Of a stretch of 23,999 bases of DNA, positions 7,851 to 15,362 are shown piece after piece (position 1 is the stretch's first letter; every line of letters starts with the position of its first letter). The notes under the pieces are model-generated. The model was given only the letters and a program-made list of their open reading frames with translations, was not told where the DNA came from and searched no databases. Both the position numbers and the translations under genes were made by a program. The DNA comes from a virus: the IMG/VR virus record IMGVR_UViG_3300035070_002956, positions 1 to 23,999 of that record, one strand, 5' to 3'.

Positions 7851-8300
7851 TTAAGAGAGTTCAGGCTTTGCAAGGGCAGATGCGCGCTGTGTAACCTCTA
7901 CCTCTACGCGATACTTGTTTGCAAGCATTTGAGCGACAGAATGTGGGATATCCACCATATGACCCTTCTTGATGATGAATGTGTACCCATTGATCTGCAC
8001 GATTTCCTCGGCTCCGGCTTTTTCTTCCGGCCCCAAAGGACAAATGAATGAAACTTTAGGTTCAGCGTCCAAGAGAGCCTTTGTGTCAGCCTTACGGTCT
8101 CCGGTTGGCACAAATCCCTTTGGCCAATGAGCCTTGCGCGCCACGGTGCCCACGGTGCGACCCTTAGTCTGAACTTTGGGTTCAGAGTCATTGTCGTCTG
8201 CGCCATCGTTTTTAGCGGCAGCGTCAGCAGCGGCTTTTTCAGCCTTTTCCGCGTCTCTCAATGCTTTTGCAGCATCTTTTTCTTCTTGTGTCTTAGCCAT
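7851..8300 (-). CDS. hypothetical virion-module protein, 149 aa
   Basis: The first 50 residues are a charged Ala/Lys/Glu/Asp-rich helix (DAAKALRDAEKAEKAAADAA). A compact C-terminal half follows (VSFICPLGPEEKAGAEEIVQ, then INGYTFIIKKGHMVDIPHSV). That half is reminiscent of small proteins found near the capsid gene in phages with N4-gp56-type capsids, but I know no function for it. It lies between the 85-residue gene and the adaptor gene. The GGAAACCGC motif occurs in its leader, about 27-35 nt before the ATG. No enzymatic motif. Confidence 0.6.
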   Translation of the reverse strand: MAKTQEEKDAAKALRDAEKAEKAAADAAAKNDGADDNDSEPKVQTKGRTVGTVARKAHWPKGFVPTGDRKADTKALLDAEPKVSFICPLGPEEKAGAEEIVQINGYTFIIKKGHMVDIPHSVAQMLANKYRVEVEVTQRASALAKPELS

Positions 8301-8343
8301 ATTGGCAATTTCTGTTTATGAATAAAGCGGTTTCCAAGTGGAC

Positions 8344-8601
8344 TTAAGCCTGTACGGTCAATGCAGCCGGAGCAGCAGCAGTAATTGCGGTTGCAGCGGC
8401 GTAGTTGGTATCAGTTACACCATCATCGGCGTTGAGCTTCGTGGTGAGTGTGTTGAAGTCTGAAATACGAGAACCCATGTCGGTTACGAGTTTCACAACC
8501 TCCGCACGAATAGCGGTAATGTCCGCAAGCATCGCGGTGAGCAACGCGCGATCATCCAAGTGTGTTGATCCCAAGTTTGATTCAGAAATATCTTCTGCCA
8601 T
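8344..8601 (-). CDS. hypothetical small head-module protein, 85 aa
   Basis: An Ala/Asp/Thr-rich protein with a central helix (LLTAMLADITAIRAEVVKLV) and the pattern KLNADDGVTDTNYAAA near the end. That pattern is familiar from short genes beside phage capsid genes, but it has no assigned function. It is placed directly downstream of the major capsid gene. A decoration or head-fibre role is possible by position only. The leader contains GGAAACCGCC about 26 nt before the ATG, and AAAAGGAT lies just before the start. Confidence 0.6.
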   Translation of the reverse strand: MAEDISESNLGSTHLDDRALLTAMLADITAIRAEVVKLVTDMGSRISDFNTLTTKLNADDGVTDTNYAAATAITAAAPAALTVQA

Positions 8602-8644
8602 ATCCTTTTATTTTAGTTGAATAAGAGGCGGTTTCCAGAAGGGC

Positions 8645-9607
8645 TTATGAAGCGGCTGAAACGATACGGGTCATGAAGGCGTTGTTGAGAATTTTCGCAA
8701 CGAACGTAGCCTTCCAACCAGATGTCGCACGCTGATCCAACGGATCGGCAGATCCCGCAGATCCAAGAGGCTTCACAATGTTCTTCATTGCTTCACCGCT
8801 AATACGAGAGATACCGTATGCGTTCATACCGAAGATCAATGTACCGTACACGTCGATTCCACCAGTACCAGCGGCAGTAAATACCTTGGCGTTGGTTGTT
8901 TCAATAAAGCGCACTTCCTCAATAGCACCAATTTCTCCCGGCAATACAGTCTTTTGAGACGGGTATTGTTCAACACTCACCCAACCTGTAAGGGTGCGGA
9001 GAGTATTTGAAATGTTCGGGTGGCAAATACCAATGAATGATGCGTTAACCGGAGCAGTTGCATAACCAGTAGAAGGATCGATCATGCGAGTTACTTTCTT
9101 CGCATTGTTGAGCTTCAATGTGGTTACCGCCGCAGTAATGTCGGCTTTGTCAATCACGTCGCCGGCAGCAACGTGGTCATTTTGGGTGTTACCCGTTCCA
9201 GAGTAGCTTGCGCTTGTTCCGGCAGCGAGTACGTCGCGAGTAAGCTGATCGAGAGTATCTCCAGCTTGGTCTCCCAAGATTTCGGCAGCCTCCATGAGCA
9301 CCATATCCTGTGATGAGTAGTCAACAACGTCAGAGACAGTGGTGAAATCACCATACTGCGCCACAACGGCTGTGATATCAGTTACAGAAAGATCACTTCC
9401 AGCAGGCGTTACACCTTCAGTAAGTGGGGTGGTCGCGGCGCTCAAGTTACCGTAGCGACGGAATTTGATTGTTGAGGTTCCAGCGTTCTTAGGAAGGTCG
9501 CGAACCTGTGCGAATTGTGTGTGAATGAACATCGCAACGGCACGATCCAAAAGGGTTCGGTCGTAAAACGCCGACACTTCATCTGGAATAGCTGATTTAT
9601 TGGTCAT
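8645..9607 (-). CDS. major capsid protein, N4-gp56 family
   Basis: 320 residues. The N-terminal region AFYDRTLLDRAVAMFIHTQF, then RDLPKNAGTSTIKFRRYGNL and TPLTEGVTPAGSDLSV, then VVAQYGDFTTVSDVVDY, follows the N4-gp56 family pattern closely: an Arg-rich N-arm with no propeptide, 'LPxNxGtxxxfrRY', 'PLtEGVTP' and 'QYGxFxxxsD'. The C-terminus (GWKATFVAKILNNAFMTRIV) also fits. It forms the capsid shell with an HK97-like fold, as known for this family. It lies directly downstream of the scaffold gene. No Shine-Dalgarno sequence; the leader is AT-rich (CTTAAATTAAATT). Confidence 0.88.
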   Translation of the reverse strand: MTNKSAIPDEVSAFYDRTLLDRAVAMFIHTQFAQVRDLPKNAGTSTIKFRRYGNLSAATTPLTEGVTPAGSDLSVTDITAVVAQYGDFTTVSDVVDYSSQDMVLMEAAEILGDQAGDTLDQLTRDVLAAGTSASYSGTGNTQNDHVAAGDVIDKADITAAVTTLKLNNAKKVTRMIDPSTGYATAPVNASFIGICHPNISNTLRTLTGWVSVEQYPSQKTVLPGEIGAIEEVRFIETTNAKVFTAAGTGGIDVYGTLIFGMNAYGISRISGEAMKNIVKPLGSAGSADPLDQRATSGWKATFVAKILNNAFMTRIVSAAS

Positions 9608-9639
9608 AATTTAATTTAAGTTTGAATAGAGTAGGTCAT

Positions 9640-10344
9640 TTAACGTCCCTGACGCACTCTAGCTTGTTCTGCCGCGACTTGAGCCGGTGTTGCTGTCCTC
9701 CAATCGATTGGTGAGACCGCATCACGGTTAGACCCTCCGCCTCCGGCCTGCGTTTCCTTCGCTTCTGCGTCGGCTTTACGGGCACGATCCGCTCCTAGCT
9801 TCATAAGGTGGTCAAATGCCACTTCGGCAAAGATCGCCTTGACAGGAAGGTTGCGGCGCGATGGGTGTTTCATCCATTTTTCTACCTTTTCGGCATACAT
9901 GCCTAGGTCTGGATGCTCTTTTAAGAATTCGGTTACTTCATGCGCGTCTTGAGCGGCGATATGTTCATCCACAATAGGGGTCAAAGCCTCTAATGGGTTT
10001 TCTTCATCCGCCTCTGCATCCTCCGCGCCCTCTGATGAGGATTCAGATTCTTCGGGTTCAGCGTCAATGTCCGCATTTTCGCGAGCTTGCTGTGCGGCGA
10101 GCTTAGCTATTTTTGCGTTCTTGCGCGCGATAATGTAATCCTTCTTCGTTTTTCGTTGATTTACGGAAGGTTCCGATCCATCATCGACAAACGTGTCGCC
10201 TGCTTCTGCATCTGTTGACGCAGTTTCAGCTTCGGTGGTCGTGGACTCGCCCGCTCCTCCCTGTGCTCCTGCGTTAGCATCGGCTCCGGGCGCTGGGGTT
10301 GCGACAGTTTCCGCGGCCGGAGCCGCTCCATTGTCTTCTGACAT
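9640..10344 (-). CDS. capsid scaffolding protein (putative)
   Basis: 234 residues, strongly acidic and Ala/Glu/Asp-rich through residue 130 and low in hydrophobics, with a helical middle (IIARKNAKIAKLAAQQAREN). A more ordered C-terminal part follows, ending IDWRTATPAQVAAEQARVRQ, a tail pattern familiar from scaffolds upstream of N4-gp56 capsids. It sits immediately upstream of the major capsid gene, with a structured gap before it, the usual scaffold position. It would guide procapsid assembly and then be released. No protease motif is seen. Confidence 0.7.
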   Translation of the reverse strand: MSEDNGAAPAAETVATPAPGADANAGAQGGAGESTTTEAETASTDAEAGDTFVDDGSEPSVNQRKTKKDYIIARKNAKIAKLAAQQARENADIDAEPEESESSSEGAEDAEADEENPLEALTPIVDEHIAAQDAHEVTEFLKEHPDLGMYAEKVEKWMKHPSRRNLPVKAIFAEVAFDHLMKLGADRARKADAEAKETQAGGGGSNRDAVSPIDWRTATPAQVAAEQARVRQGR

Positions 10345-10522
10345 ATTTTTTTGGCGTTACTCGCTCATTATAGGGTGTCGAATCCTACGCAAAGCGGATT
10401 AATAATCTCGTCGCCAAAGCGACGGTTGAGCGTTGGGACGCTCGGTAGGACACATGACTTAGAGTAGGAAACCGCCAAAGCTCCTGCTAAGCCACGCACC
10501 CATCCGAACGCCCCAGTACCCA
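10345..10522 (-). other. structured 178-nt non-coding gap before the scaffold gene
   Basis: No convincing ORF. It holds three stem-loops: CGTCGC/GCGACG around a 4-nt loop (10409-10424), GAGCGT/ACGCTC around a 4-nt loop (10428-10443), and CTTAG-AGT-AGGA pairing with TCCT-G-CTAAG (10458-10491). The recurring GGAAACCGCC is in the loop of the third, on the plus strand. On the minus strand a perfect TATAAT lies at 10372-10367, about 23 nt before the scaffold ATG. No U-tract follows the stems, so they are not simple terminators. It could be a late promoter leader, an RNA-processing site or a small RNA. A tRNA could not be folded here. Confidence 0.5.
10367..10372 (-). promoter_or_regulatory. possible -10 element before scaffold gene
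   Basis: A perfect TATAAT on the minus strand, 22 nt from the scaffold start codon, in the long gap. No good -35 is found at 16-18 nt upstream and there is no TGn extension, so promoter activity would need an activator or a phage factor. Confidence 0.3.
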
Positions 10523-10891
10523 CTATTCGCGATCCTGTGCAGCCTCTAGGGCTACGTTGTGGTACGGGTCAAAGTTTTGAATGTCCGTTGTCGAGGCCAG
10601 TAAGTCTCGAATGTACTGATTTGGCGTATCAAGGAGGGCTTTATTCAGCTCCAGCTTGTCTCGCGCCACATCTTGCTCATAGGCGGTCAATTTCTCGCCG
10701 GTCGAAGGGTCGCGACCCGTTATGATTGTACGTTCAAGGTATGCAATATTTTCCATGAGTACCTCCGCGATCAGCGCCCAACCCTGCGTTGCAAGCATGG
10801 ACGTGAGCGCGGCGGCTTTCTCGGCATTTGATACAGAAGGGGCGGCTTGCTGTACCGGCGCAATGTGAATTTTCTTCTTTTTTGTTGCCAT
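10523..10891 (-). CDS. hypothetical protein downstream of portal, 122 aa
   Basis: It begins MATKKKKIHIAPVQQAAPSV and then is mostly helical (EKAAALTSMLATQGWALIAE, VLMENIAYLERTIITGRDPS, YEQDVARDKLELNKALLDTP). No motif recognised. Its start follows the portal stop by three bases, so it is likely coupled. A helical protein in the slot between portal and scaffold could be a minor head or assembly factor. I know no firm homologue. Confidence 0.6.
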   Translation of the reverse strand: MATKKKKIHIAPVQQAAPSVSNAEKAAALTSMLATQGWALIAEVLMENIAYLERTIITGRDPSTGEKLTAYEQDVARDKLELNKALLDTPNQYIRDLLASTTDIQNFDPYHNVALEAAQDRE

Positions 10892-10894
10892 AGT

Positions 10895-12868
10895 TTATTG
10901 CAGCGGTGCTGCGTTATTGGCTGTTACCGGAATTCCGGGTGTTCCGACAGGACTTGTAAGCGGTGCTCCCATGTTTGCCTCGGCTACACCCTCCTTAGGG
11001 CGATTATTTGCAATATCCAGCTCTGGATTCATGCGTTTAATCATCATGGCCTTGCGGTGAGCGCGAATGTGGGCATATTTAGCAGGAGTATCAGCGGCCT
11101 TATTGTGCATTTCCATGTGAACAAAGTCGTCGTCGTTTACTTCCACTTCTACCTTCAAATTCTTGTCCAATTGTAGGTTTTCTTCCTCTGCTTCCATTTC
11201 GTCGGCAGTAGGTGGCAATACTTGGTCAACAACTTCCTTTGTAAATCCGGATAGGCGACCAATATAGCGAAGGGCAAAGCGCGAATTTGCTTCTTGAGGC
11301 GATGTTGCCATCACGTCTTTCAAGAATAGGCGATATTTCTGCAAGTCATTGGTGTTTCGAGACTCTGAAATGGCCTTAGATTCAATCTCAATATCCGGAT
11401 CAATCTTTGCAATGATGTTTTCTCGGGTAAGTTTGCGCCACGTCGGCCCCATTGAGCCACCGATGCGAATAACTTTTTCGTCGATACCATCCTTGAAATG
11501 CCGTTTATAGAGCGAGTACCACTTGCGCCAAAATTCTCGCTCACTCCATCCCCAAATCTTCGCAGTGAGGGAATAGCGCGTATCAACGCCGGTATCTTGT
11601 AGGTTAGCCTCTGTGGCCGTCCCCGCATCTGACGCTCCACCCTGACGCGTTACAGGTGTTGCCGTTGATTTCTGGGCTGCTGCATCAAGTACGTTGAGAA
11701 TCCAATCAACTTCTGACTTCACTGTTTGACGTTCAATTGCTTGAACAGCTCCGCTAGGAGGGCCGTCAACAGGTACATGCTTGTTGAAGTCGATGCCCAA
11801 GTTTCCACGGTTCTTGATCTTGTTTGTGTCGTACAGGTAGGTAGGGATCTGGCCAGTTTTAATGCTTTGAAGCGCAGTATTTTGAATGACTGATCGCGCA
11901 CGCTGCTTGTCTTCGATCAAGTCCGGCACTGATACACCGTCCCAGTCATGCGCCATCTTGTAACAAATGCGCTCATCAATTGGCCAGCATGTTTGATCGT
12001 CCAATACCTTGTATCGAATAACTTTTTTACCTCCGTCTGCGAGCGTAACGAATACCTTTTTGCCCTTCCAGTAGGTGAACCACTCAAGCGCACGGATTTC
12101 TACGTTATCGCCTGAAATTGAAGCCGCGCCTTGATTCATCTCATTGAAGCCTTGAGCGCCCAATCGTGCGCGTTCTGCTTCATCTAGGAGCGAATGGGTG
12201 TCGGTTCCACTTGGTTTAATGTTCTTATAATCAAAATAGACCCCCGCATTGTCCATGTCATTGCGATACAGGATGATCTCACGACCCCCGTAACGCATAG
12301 CGCCGCGCCCGCGCACGTCTCCATTGACTGATTTAGCCTTTGGATCGCGCAACCACGTCATCATGTCCACGACTTCCGGCAATGGGCACATCTTTTCGCG
12401 GTCGAATTCCATGTTAAGCAAAAGCGCACGCCCATAAAAAAGCGTGTTGAAGTCCCAATCATAGTCAAGCTGATCCTTGCCCATGAGGGTGTAGTCATAC
12501 TCGGCCAATGGCAATAGGTTTTCGGCCGTTTCTGCGTCCCCCTCCTCGCGTCCATCGAAAGAAACAGCGAGGCGATCATTGTACAAAGACGAAAGAACAG
12601 TCTGGAATGTAGTAAACAAAAGAGGATCTCCAATAGCCGTTTTATCGCGCTTTTGGTTTGAGTACACCTTCATGCGCAACGCCCATTCGTCGATCTTTGG
12701 CTTCATGAACTTCCAAGAGACGGTACGTTCTGCCTCAATCTGCTTCACGAGACCAGAAAAATCCTCTTTAACAGGCTGTGCTTTCTTTCCCTTCTTAACA
12801 GAATCTAAGTTTTCGGTCTCCTCGCCCTGTTGTGTTTCGACTTTAGTTTCTTTTGTTTTTTTTGGCAT
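10895..12868 (-). CDS. portal protein
   Basis: 657 residues. The N-terminus is charged and Lys-rich. Typical portal segments follow: WALRMKVYSNQKRDKTAIGD, an anchor-like LLFTTFQTVLSSLYNDRLAV, then YDWDFNTLFYGRALLLNMEF, and WLRDPKAKSVNGD. A long central region leads to the helical stem/clip and crown-like end, with a Glu-rich helix VVDQVLPPTADEMEAEEENL. Length and position between terminase and scaffold/capsid match the portal of podoviruses with N4-gp56-type capsids. It forms the dodecameric DNA gate at one capsid vertex. Its ATG lies in a strong hairpin that also includes the stop of the upstream gene. Confidence 0.78.
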   Translation of the reverse strand: MPKKTKETKVETQQGEETENLDSVKKGKKAQPVKEDFSGLVKQIEAERTVSWKFMKPKIDEWALRMKVYSNQKRDKTAIGDPLLFTTFQTVLSSLYNDRLAVSFDGREEGDAETAENLLPLAEYDYTLMGKDQLDYDWDFNTLFYGRALLLNMEFDREKMCPLPEVVDMMTWLRDPKAKSVNGDVRGRGAMRYGGREIILYRNDMDNAGVYFDYKNIKPSGTDTHSLLDEAERARLGAQGFNEMNQGAASISGDNVEIRALEWFTYWKGKKVFVTLADGGKKVIRYKVLDDQTCWPIDERICYKMAHDWDGVSVPDLIEDKQRARSVIQNTALQSIKTGQIPTYLYDTNKIKNRGNLGIDFNKHVPVDGPPSGAVQAIERQTVKSEVDWILNVLDAAAQKSTATPVTRQGGASDAGTATEANLQDTGVDTRYSLTAKIWGWSEREFWRKWYSLYKRHFKDGIDEKVIRIGGSMGPTWRKLTRENIIAKIDPDIEIESKAISESRNTNDLQKYRLFLKDVMATSPQEANSRFALRYIGRLSGFTKEVVDQVLPPTADEMEAEEENLQLDKNLKVEVEVNDDDFVHMEMHNKAADTPAKYAHIRAHRKAMMIKRMNPELDIANNRPKEGVAEANMGAPLTSPVGTPGIPVTANNAAPLQ

Positions 12869-12895
12869 AAAGGAAATGGCGGTTTCCTTTTATGC
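12865..12895 (-). promoter_or_regulatory. hairpin joining upstream stop codon and portal start
   Basis: On the minus strand GCATAAAAGGAAA (12895-12883) pairs with TTTCCTTTATGC (12876-12865) over 12 base pairs with one bulged A, closing a 6-nt loop CCGCCA. The left arm contains the TAA of the 90-residue gene and the right arm contains the portal ATG. A ribosome ending the upstream gene would open the stem, so translational coupling is the simplest reading. A protein-binding translational operator is an alternative. Confidence 0.65.
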
Positions 12896-13162
12896 TTTTG
12901 GTGGGCTTATTAAATTGTCGATAGTGATTTGGGCAATGCGCACAACCTCGCTATAAATTTTCTCCACTTGAGGCTTTGAATATGGAGAATCCTGTCTTCG
13001 CAAGAAGTATAGCACACGATTACGCCAGTCGGGACGGACAGATAAATGGGCTGTGTAAATCTTTCCATTGTGAACAGTTAAATATTCAAAATGGTTTTGA
13101 AAGTTGCGCACATAAATATCGTGTTTGCGATACTGCGTCAGTGCGAAGGTTCGGATTGTCAT
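12890..13162 (-). CDS. hypothetical protein between terminase and portal, 90 aa
   Basis: A compact basic protein with many aromatic residues (MTIRTFALTQYRKHDIYVRN, then FEYLTVHNGKIYTAHLSV) and a C-terminal helix (VEKIYSEVVRIAQITIDNLI). I do not recognise a family. It starts 6 nt after the nuclease gene of the terminase and its stop codon is in the portal-start hairpin, so its translation probably controls portal synthesis. No Cys or membrane segment. Confidence 0.6.
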   Translation of the reverse strand: MTIRTFALTQYRKHDIYVRNFQNHFEYLTVHNGKIYTAHLSVRPDWRNRVLYFLRRQDSPYSKPQVEKIYSEVVRIAQITIDNLISPPKA

Positions 13163-13168
13163 ATAGTT

Positions 13169-14011
13169 TTATGCGTAAGGGTCTGGATTATATTCGGGCG
13201 TGAAACCTTGAGAATATGTGGGCATTTCGTGAAATTGTGGCTCTTGGAACAGAAGGCGACCAAGACACTCAATCATGTGGTCATCCTTGTCGAGCGTGGT
13301 CTGCTTCTTGCTGTGCTCCTCGGCACTGCGACCCTTCCACTCGGCCCAGCGATAATGCTCCATCTCCCAAATAAGCTGTGTACAAGTGTCGAAAATATAG
13401 ACTTCCGGCGCGCGTAGCATTTCGGATTGTCCGGGCAATTCTTGGTATGAGAGTGCGTCTTCAATGCGTTTGTCGGATTGTGAACGTGCCTTCGTTGCCT
13501 CAACATAATGAACACCGTATTCGCGCAGCCTACTCGCAAGGGATTTATTCGTATGCTGATCTTCAATCATTGCGGAAGGGTCAATGATATTTCGCTCCAT
13601 GCGGTACAGGCTGTTCTTTTCCTTCACGCGCGTTGCCAGCTCCTCTGTCCCATTCTGACATTTAAGCCATAGCTCATCACACACAAATTTCTGTCCCTGA
13701 CGATTGACTGCAAGCCATAGTCCTGCGTCATTCGTTCGGGGGTGAGGATCGAGCGCGTGATAGACCGTATAATCCGCCAAATTGACTTGGAATGGCCGAA
13801 TAACGTGGATTGATCGGCTGAATCGCTTGAATCGCAGACCAACCAAGTGCTGAAATTTACCCTCAATACGGGCATGTTTTTCTTCTTCCGTATACTGCGC
13901 GATCATGTTTTCAATGTGTGAGTGCTCCAAGTGTCCGCGCACCCCATGAATCTTGCAGGCAGCCTCCACATCGGCCTCAATGTGGGCGATTGTTTTAATC
14001 TTGTCTGACAT
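13169..14011 (-). CDS. terL: terminase large subunit, nuclease half
   Basis: 280 residues holding the linker and RNase H-like nuclease of a phage large terminase. Residues 36-65 (MIAQYTEEEKHARIEGKFQH) correspond to the usual ATPase-nuclease linker. The acidic active-site residues are D88 in YHALDPHPRTND, D144 in NIIDPSA and D243/D244 in LDKDDHMIE. The nuclease cuts concatemeric DNA at headful or cohesive-end packaging. The ATPase domain is absent here and lies in the separate gene just upstream, whose TAA is one base from this ATG. Expressed alone this protein would need the ATPase partner. The terminal segment (MPTYSQGFTPEYNPDPYA) may bind the portal. Split is natural, a +1 shift or a sequencing artefact; see findings. 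Confidence 0.8.
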   Translation of the reverse strand: MSDKIKTIAHIEADVEAACKIHGVRGHLEHSHIENMIAQYTEEEKHARIEGKFQHLVGLRFKRFSRSIHVIRPFQVNLADYTVYHALDPHPRTNDAGLWLAVNRQGQKFVCDELWLKCQNGTEELATRVKEKNSLYRMERNIIDPSAMIEDQHTNKSLASRLREYGVHYVEATKARSQSDKRIEDALSYQELPGQSEMLRAPEVYIFDTCTQLIWEMEHYRWAEWKGRSAEEHSKKQTTLDKDDHMIECLGRLLFQEPQFHEMPTYSQGFTPEYNPDPYA

Positions 14012-14012
14012 A

Positions 14013-14699
14013 TTATTTCTCTACTTCGGCGGCCTTATCTTTCTTGGCCACAATCTCATCAAACATCCATGCTGAACCGTTAAGAGGCGTTGCGGTAATG
14101 AAAAGAACCCCACCGGCACGCAAGCGAGAAATACACGCCTTATAGATCGGCTCCGTTGGCGGCTCATCGCACCAGATCCAGCCAAGCGTCGGGCCTTCAA
14201 ATTCTTTCGGGTCTTGCTCGTTGGTCATGATGTCAAACGTCCACCCATTGTCCATCTCCCATTGGCTATTGAATTGTTTGCCGCCCTTCGTCGCCTTATA
14301 GCGTCCAAGCGGTAGCCATTCTTCAAGCGTTGGAATCAGGTTTTTTACAATGTTTGACGCCTGCGAAACGACACGCCCGCGCTTTGGATATGGCCATTCG
14401 CGGTACAAAGGATAGTCAAACCATTTATTCTCTAGGTTGTCCTGTCCGAACATGATATTCGCAACCACATTGGCAGCCACGCATGTCTTCCCAACACCAT
14501 TGGCAGCAGAAAAGAAAACGACTAGGCGTTTGTCTTCGCCCACCTCGCGAATAAACTCCTCGCACTTCCCGTTCGGCTCATAAAACCGAAACTTCTCATG
14601 CAAAAGTCTGTATGCTTCCTCCTCTCGGAGTTCGCGAATAGTGCTCACAGGATCTTCCCCGAGCAATTCGCGCAATTCTGCTTCGTCGATCTCTGCCAT
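14013..14699 (-). CDS. terL: terminase large subunit, ATPase half
   Basis: 228 residues covering the packaging motor ATPase only. Walker A is AANGVGKT (65-72). Walker B with its catalytic acids is LGWIWCDE (172-179), and the coupling motif is TATP (202-205). The adenine-binding and Arg-finger region upstream fits a terminase and not another P-loop NTPase. The protein stops after WMFDEIVAKK and a short acidic tail, where a normal large terminase would continue into the linker and nuclease. Those follow in the next gene after TAATATG. It drives DNA translocation through the portal. It starts 2 nt after the peptide deformylase stop. Confidence 0.82.
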   Translation of the reverse strand: MAEIDEAELRELLGEDPVSTIRELREEEAYRLLHEKFRFYEPNGKCEEFIREVGEDKRLVVFFSAANGVGKTCVAANVVANIMFGQDNLENKWFDYPLYREWPYPKRGRVVSQASNIVKNLIPTLEEWLPLGRYKATKGGKQFNSQWEMDNGWTFDIMTNEQDPKEFEGPTLGWIWCDEPPTEPIYKACISRLRAGGVLFITATPLNGSAWMFDEIVAKKDKAAEVEK

Positions 14700-14701
14700 A
14701 A

Positions 14702-15223
14702 TTATTTAGGACTATCAAAAAAGATATTCTGACCATTACAATGATCGAATTCGTGTTGAAATACCTGTGAAGCTAAGCCGTCGAGCCAACGCGTACGTCG
14801 CTTGAGGCCCCAGAATCTACTTTTCACTCGATACGCGACCTTTATGCGGTCGAAGCGGTTAAGTCGCTTCTGGCGTCGATATGGGAACGATAAGCACCCC
14901 TCGGCGTATTCTTTTGCGTTTGGCTTCTTACCCAAAGAGCCATCAAGCATTTTTGCATCAATGTGATACGGCGCCTTCAAAATCTTTGGATTAATAATCA
15001 CGCGCTCCTTATAGCTTCCATCCTCAATAAGCGCCTGATCCACGACAAAGAAACTAAATGGGTTTTCACTCACCTGCGCATGTGCGAGGGCATATCCGGC
15101 ATTGTGGTGGCCGTGGAATCCTCGGCGATCAAGCATTTTCTTCATTTCTTCCGCATCTTGCTCGATTTGGGAATACCGGCGCACGCGTTCAGAAACTTTG
15201 TAATGGATTGGGATTATTTGCAT
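14702..15223 (-). CDS. def: peptide deformylase
   Basis: 173 residues, full length for the family. The three metal/catalytic motifs are all present: motif I as GYALAHAQ (43-50; family GxGLAAPQ), motif II as EGCLS (108-112) with the metal-binding Cys110, and motif III as HEFDH (157-161) with two metal-binding His and the catalytic Glu158. It removes the formyl group from the N-terminal Met of new proteins, in the cytoplasm. Motif I has lost two usual residues (Gly and Pro replaced by Ala), but the active-site residues are intact, so activity is likely. Deformylases are known from other phages; here it sits between the small terminase and the large terminase, an unusual place. It starts 3 nt after the 41-residue gene. 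Confidence 0.87.
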   Translation of the reverse strand: MQIIPIHYKVSERVRRYSQIEQDAEEMKKMLDRRGFHGHHNAGYALAHAQVSENPFSFFVVDQALIEDGSYKERVIINPKILKAPYHIDAKMLDGSLGKKPNAKEYAEGCLSFPYRRQKRLNRFDRIKVAYRVKSRFWGLKRRTRWLDGLASQVFQHEFDHCNGQNIFFDSPK

Positions 15224-15226
15224 AGA

Positions 15227-15352
15227 TTATTTTTTAGGGATCGCGACGTGGCAAACCTTGCACAACTCGGTTGCATATCTGAATCCGGATCGTATAGGGA
15301 GCCTGAATGGATGATTAAATAATCTGCAAATAGCTCGTTTTACTCCTCGCAT
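15227..15352 (-). CDS. small Cys-containing ORF, 41 aa
   Basis: A short basic ORF (MRGVKRAICRLFNHPFRLPI, then RSGFRYATELCKVCHVAIPK, ending in K) with a single CxxC (CKVC). It starts 10 nt after the small terminase stop, behind an AACCGCCATTTT leader of the type seen at other genes here, and ends 3 nt before the deformylase ATG. This packing and the leader support a real gene. No function known; a single CxxC could bind zinc as a dimer. Confidence 0.5.
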   Translation of the reverse strand: MRGVKRAICRLFNHPFRLPIRSGFRYATELCKVCHVAIPKK

Positions 15353-15362
15353 AAAATGGCGG

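Noticed and set aside
10345-10522. tRNA or tmRNA in the scaffold-upstream gap (TTCGA present)
   Set aside because: No acceptor stem, anticodon arm or proper T-stem could be paired around the TTCGA, so only a generic structured region is reported.
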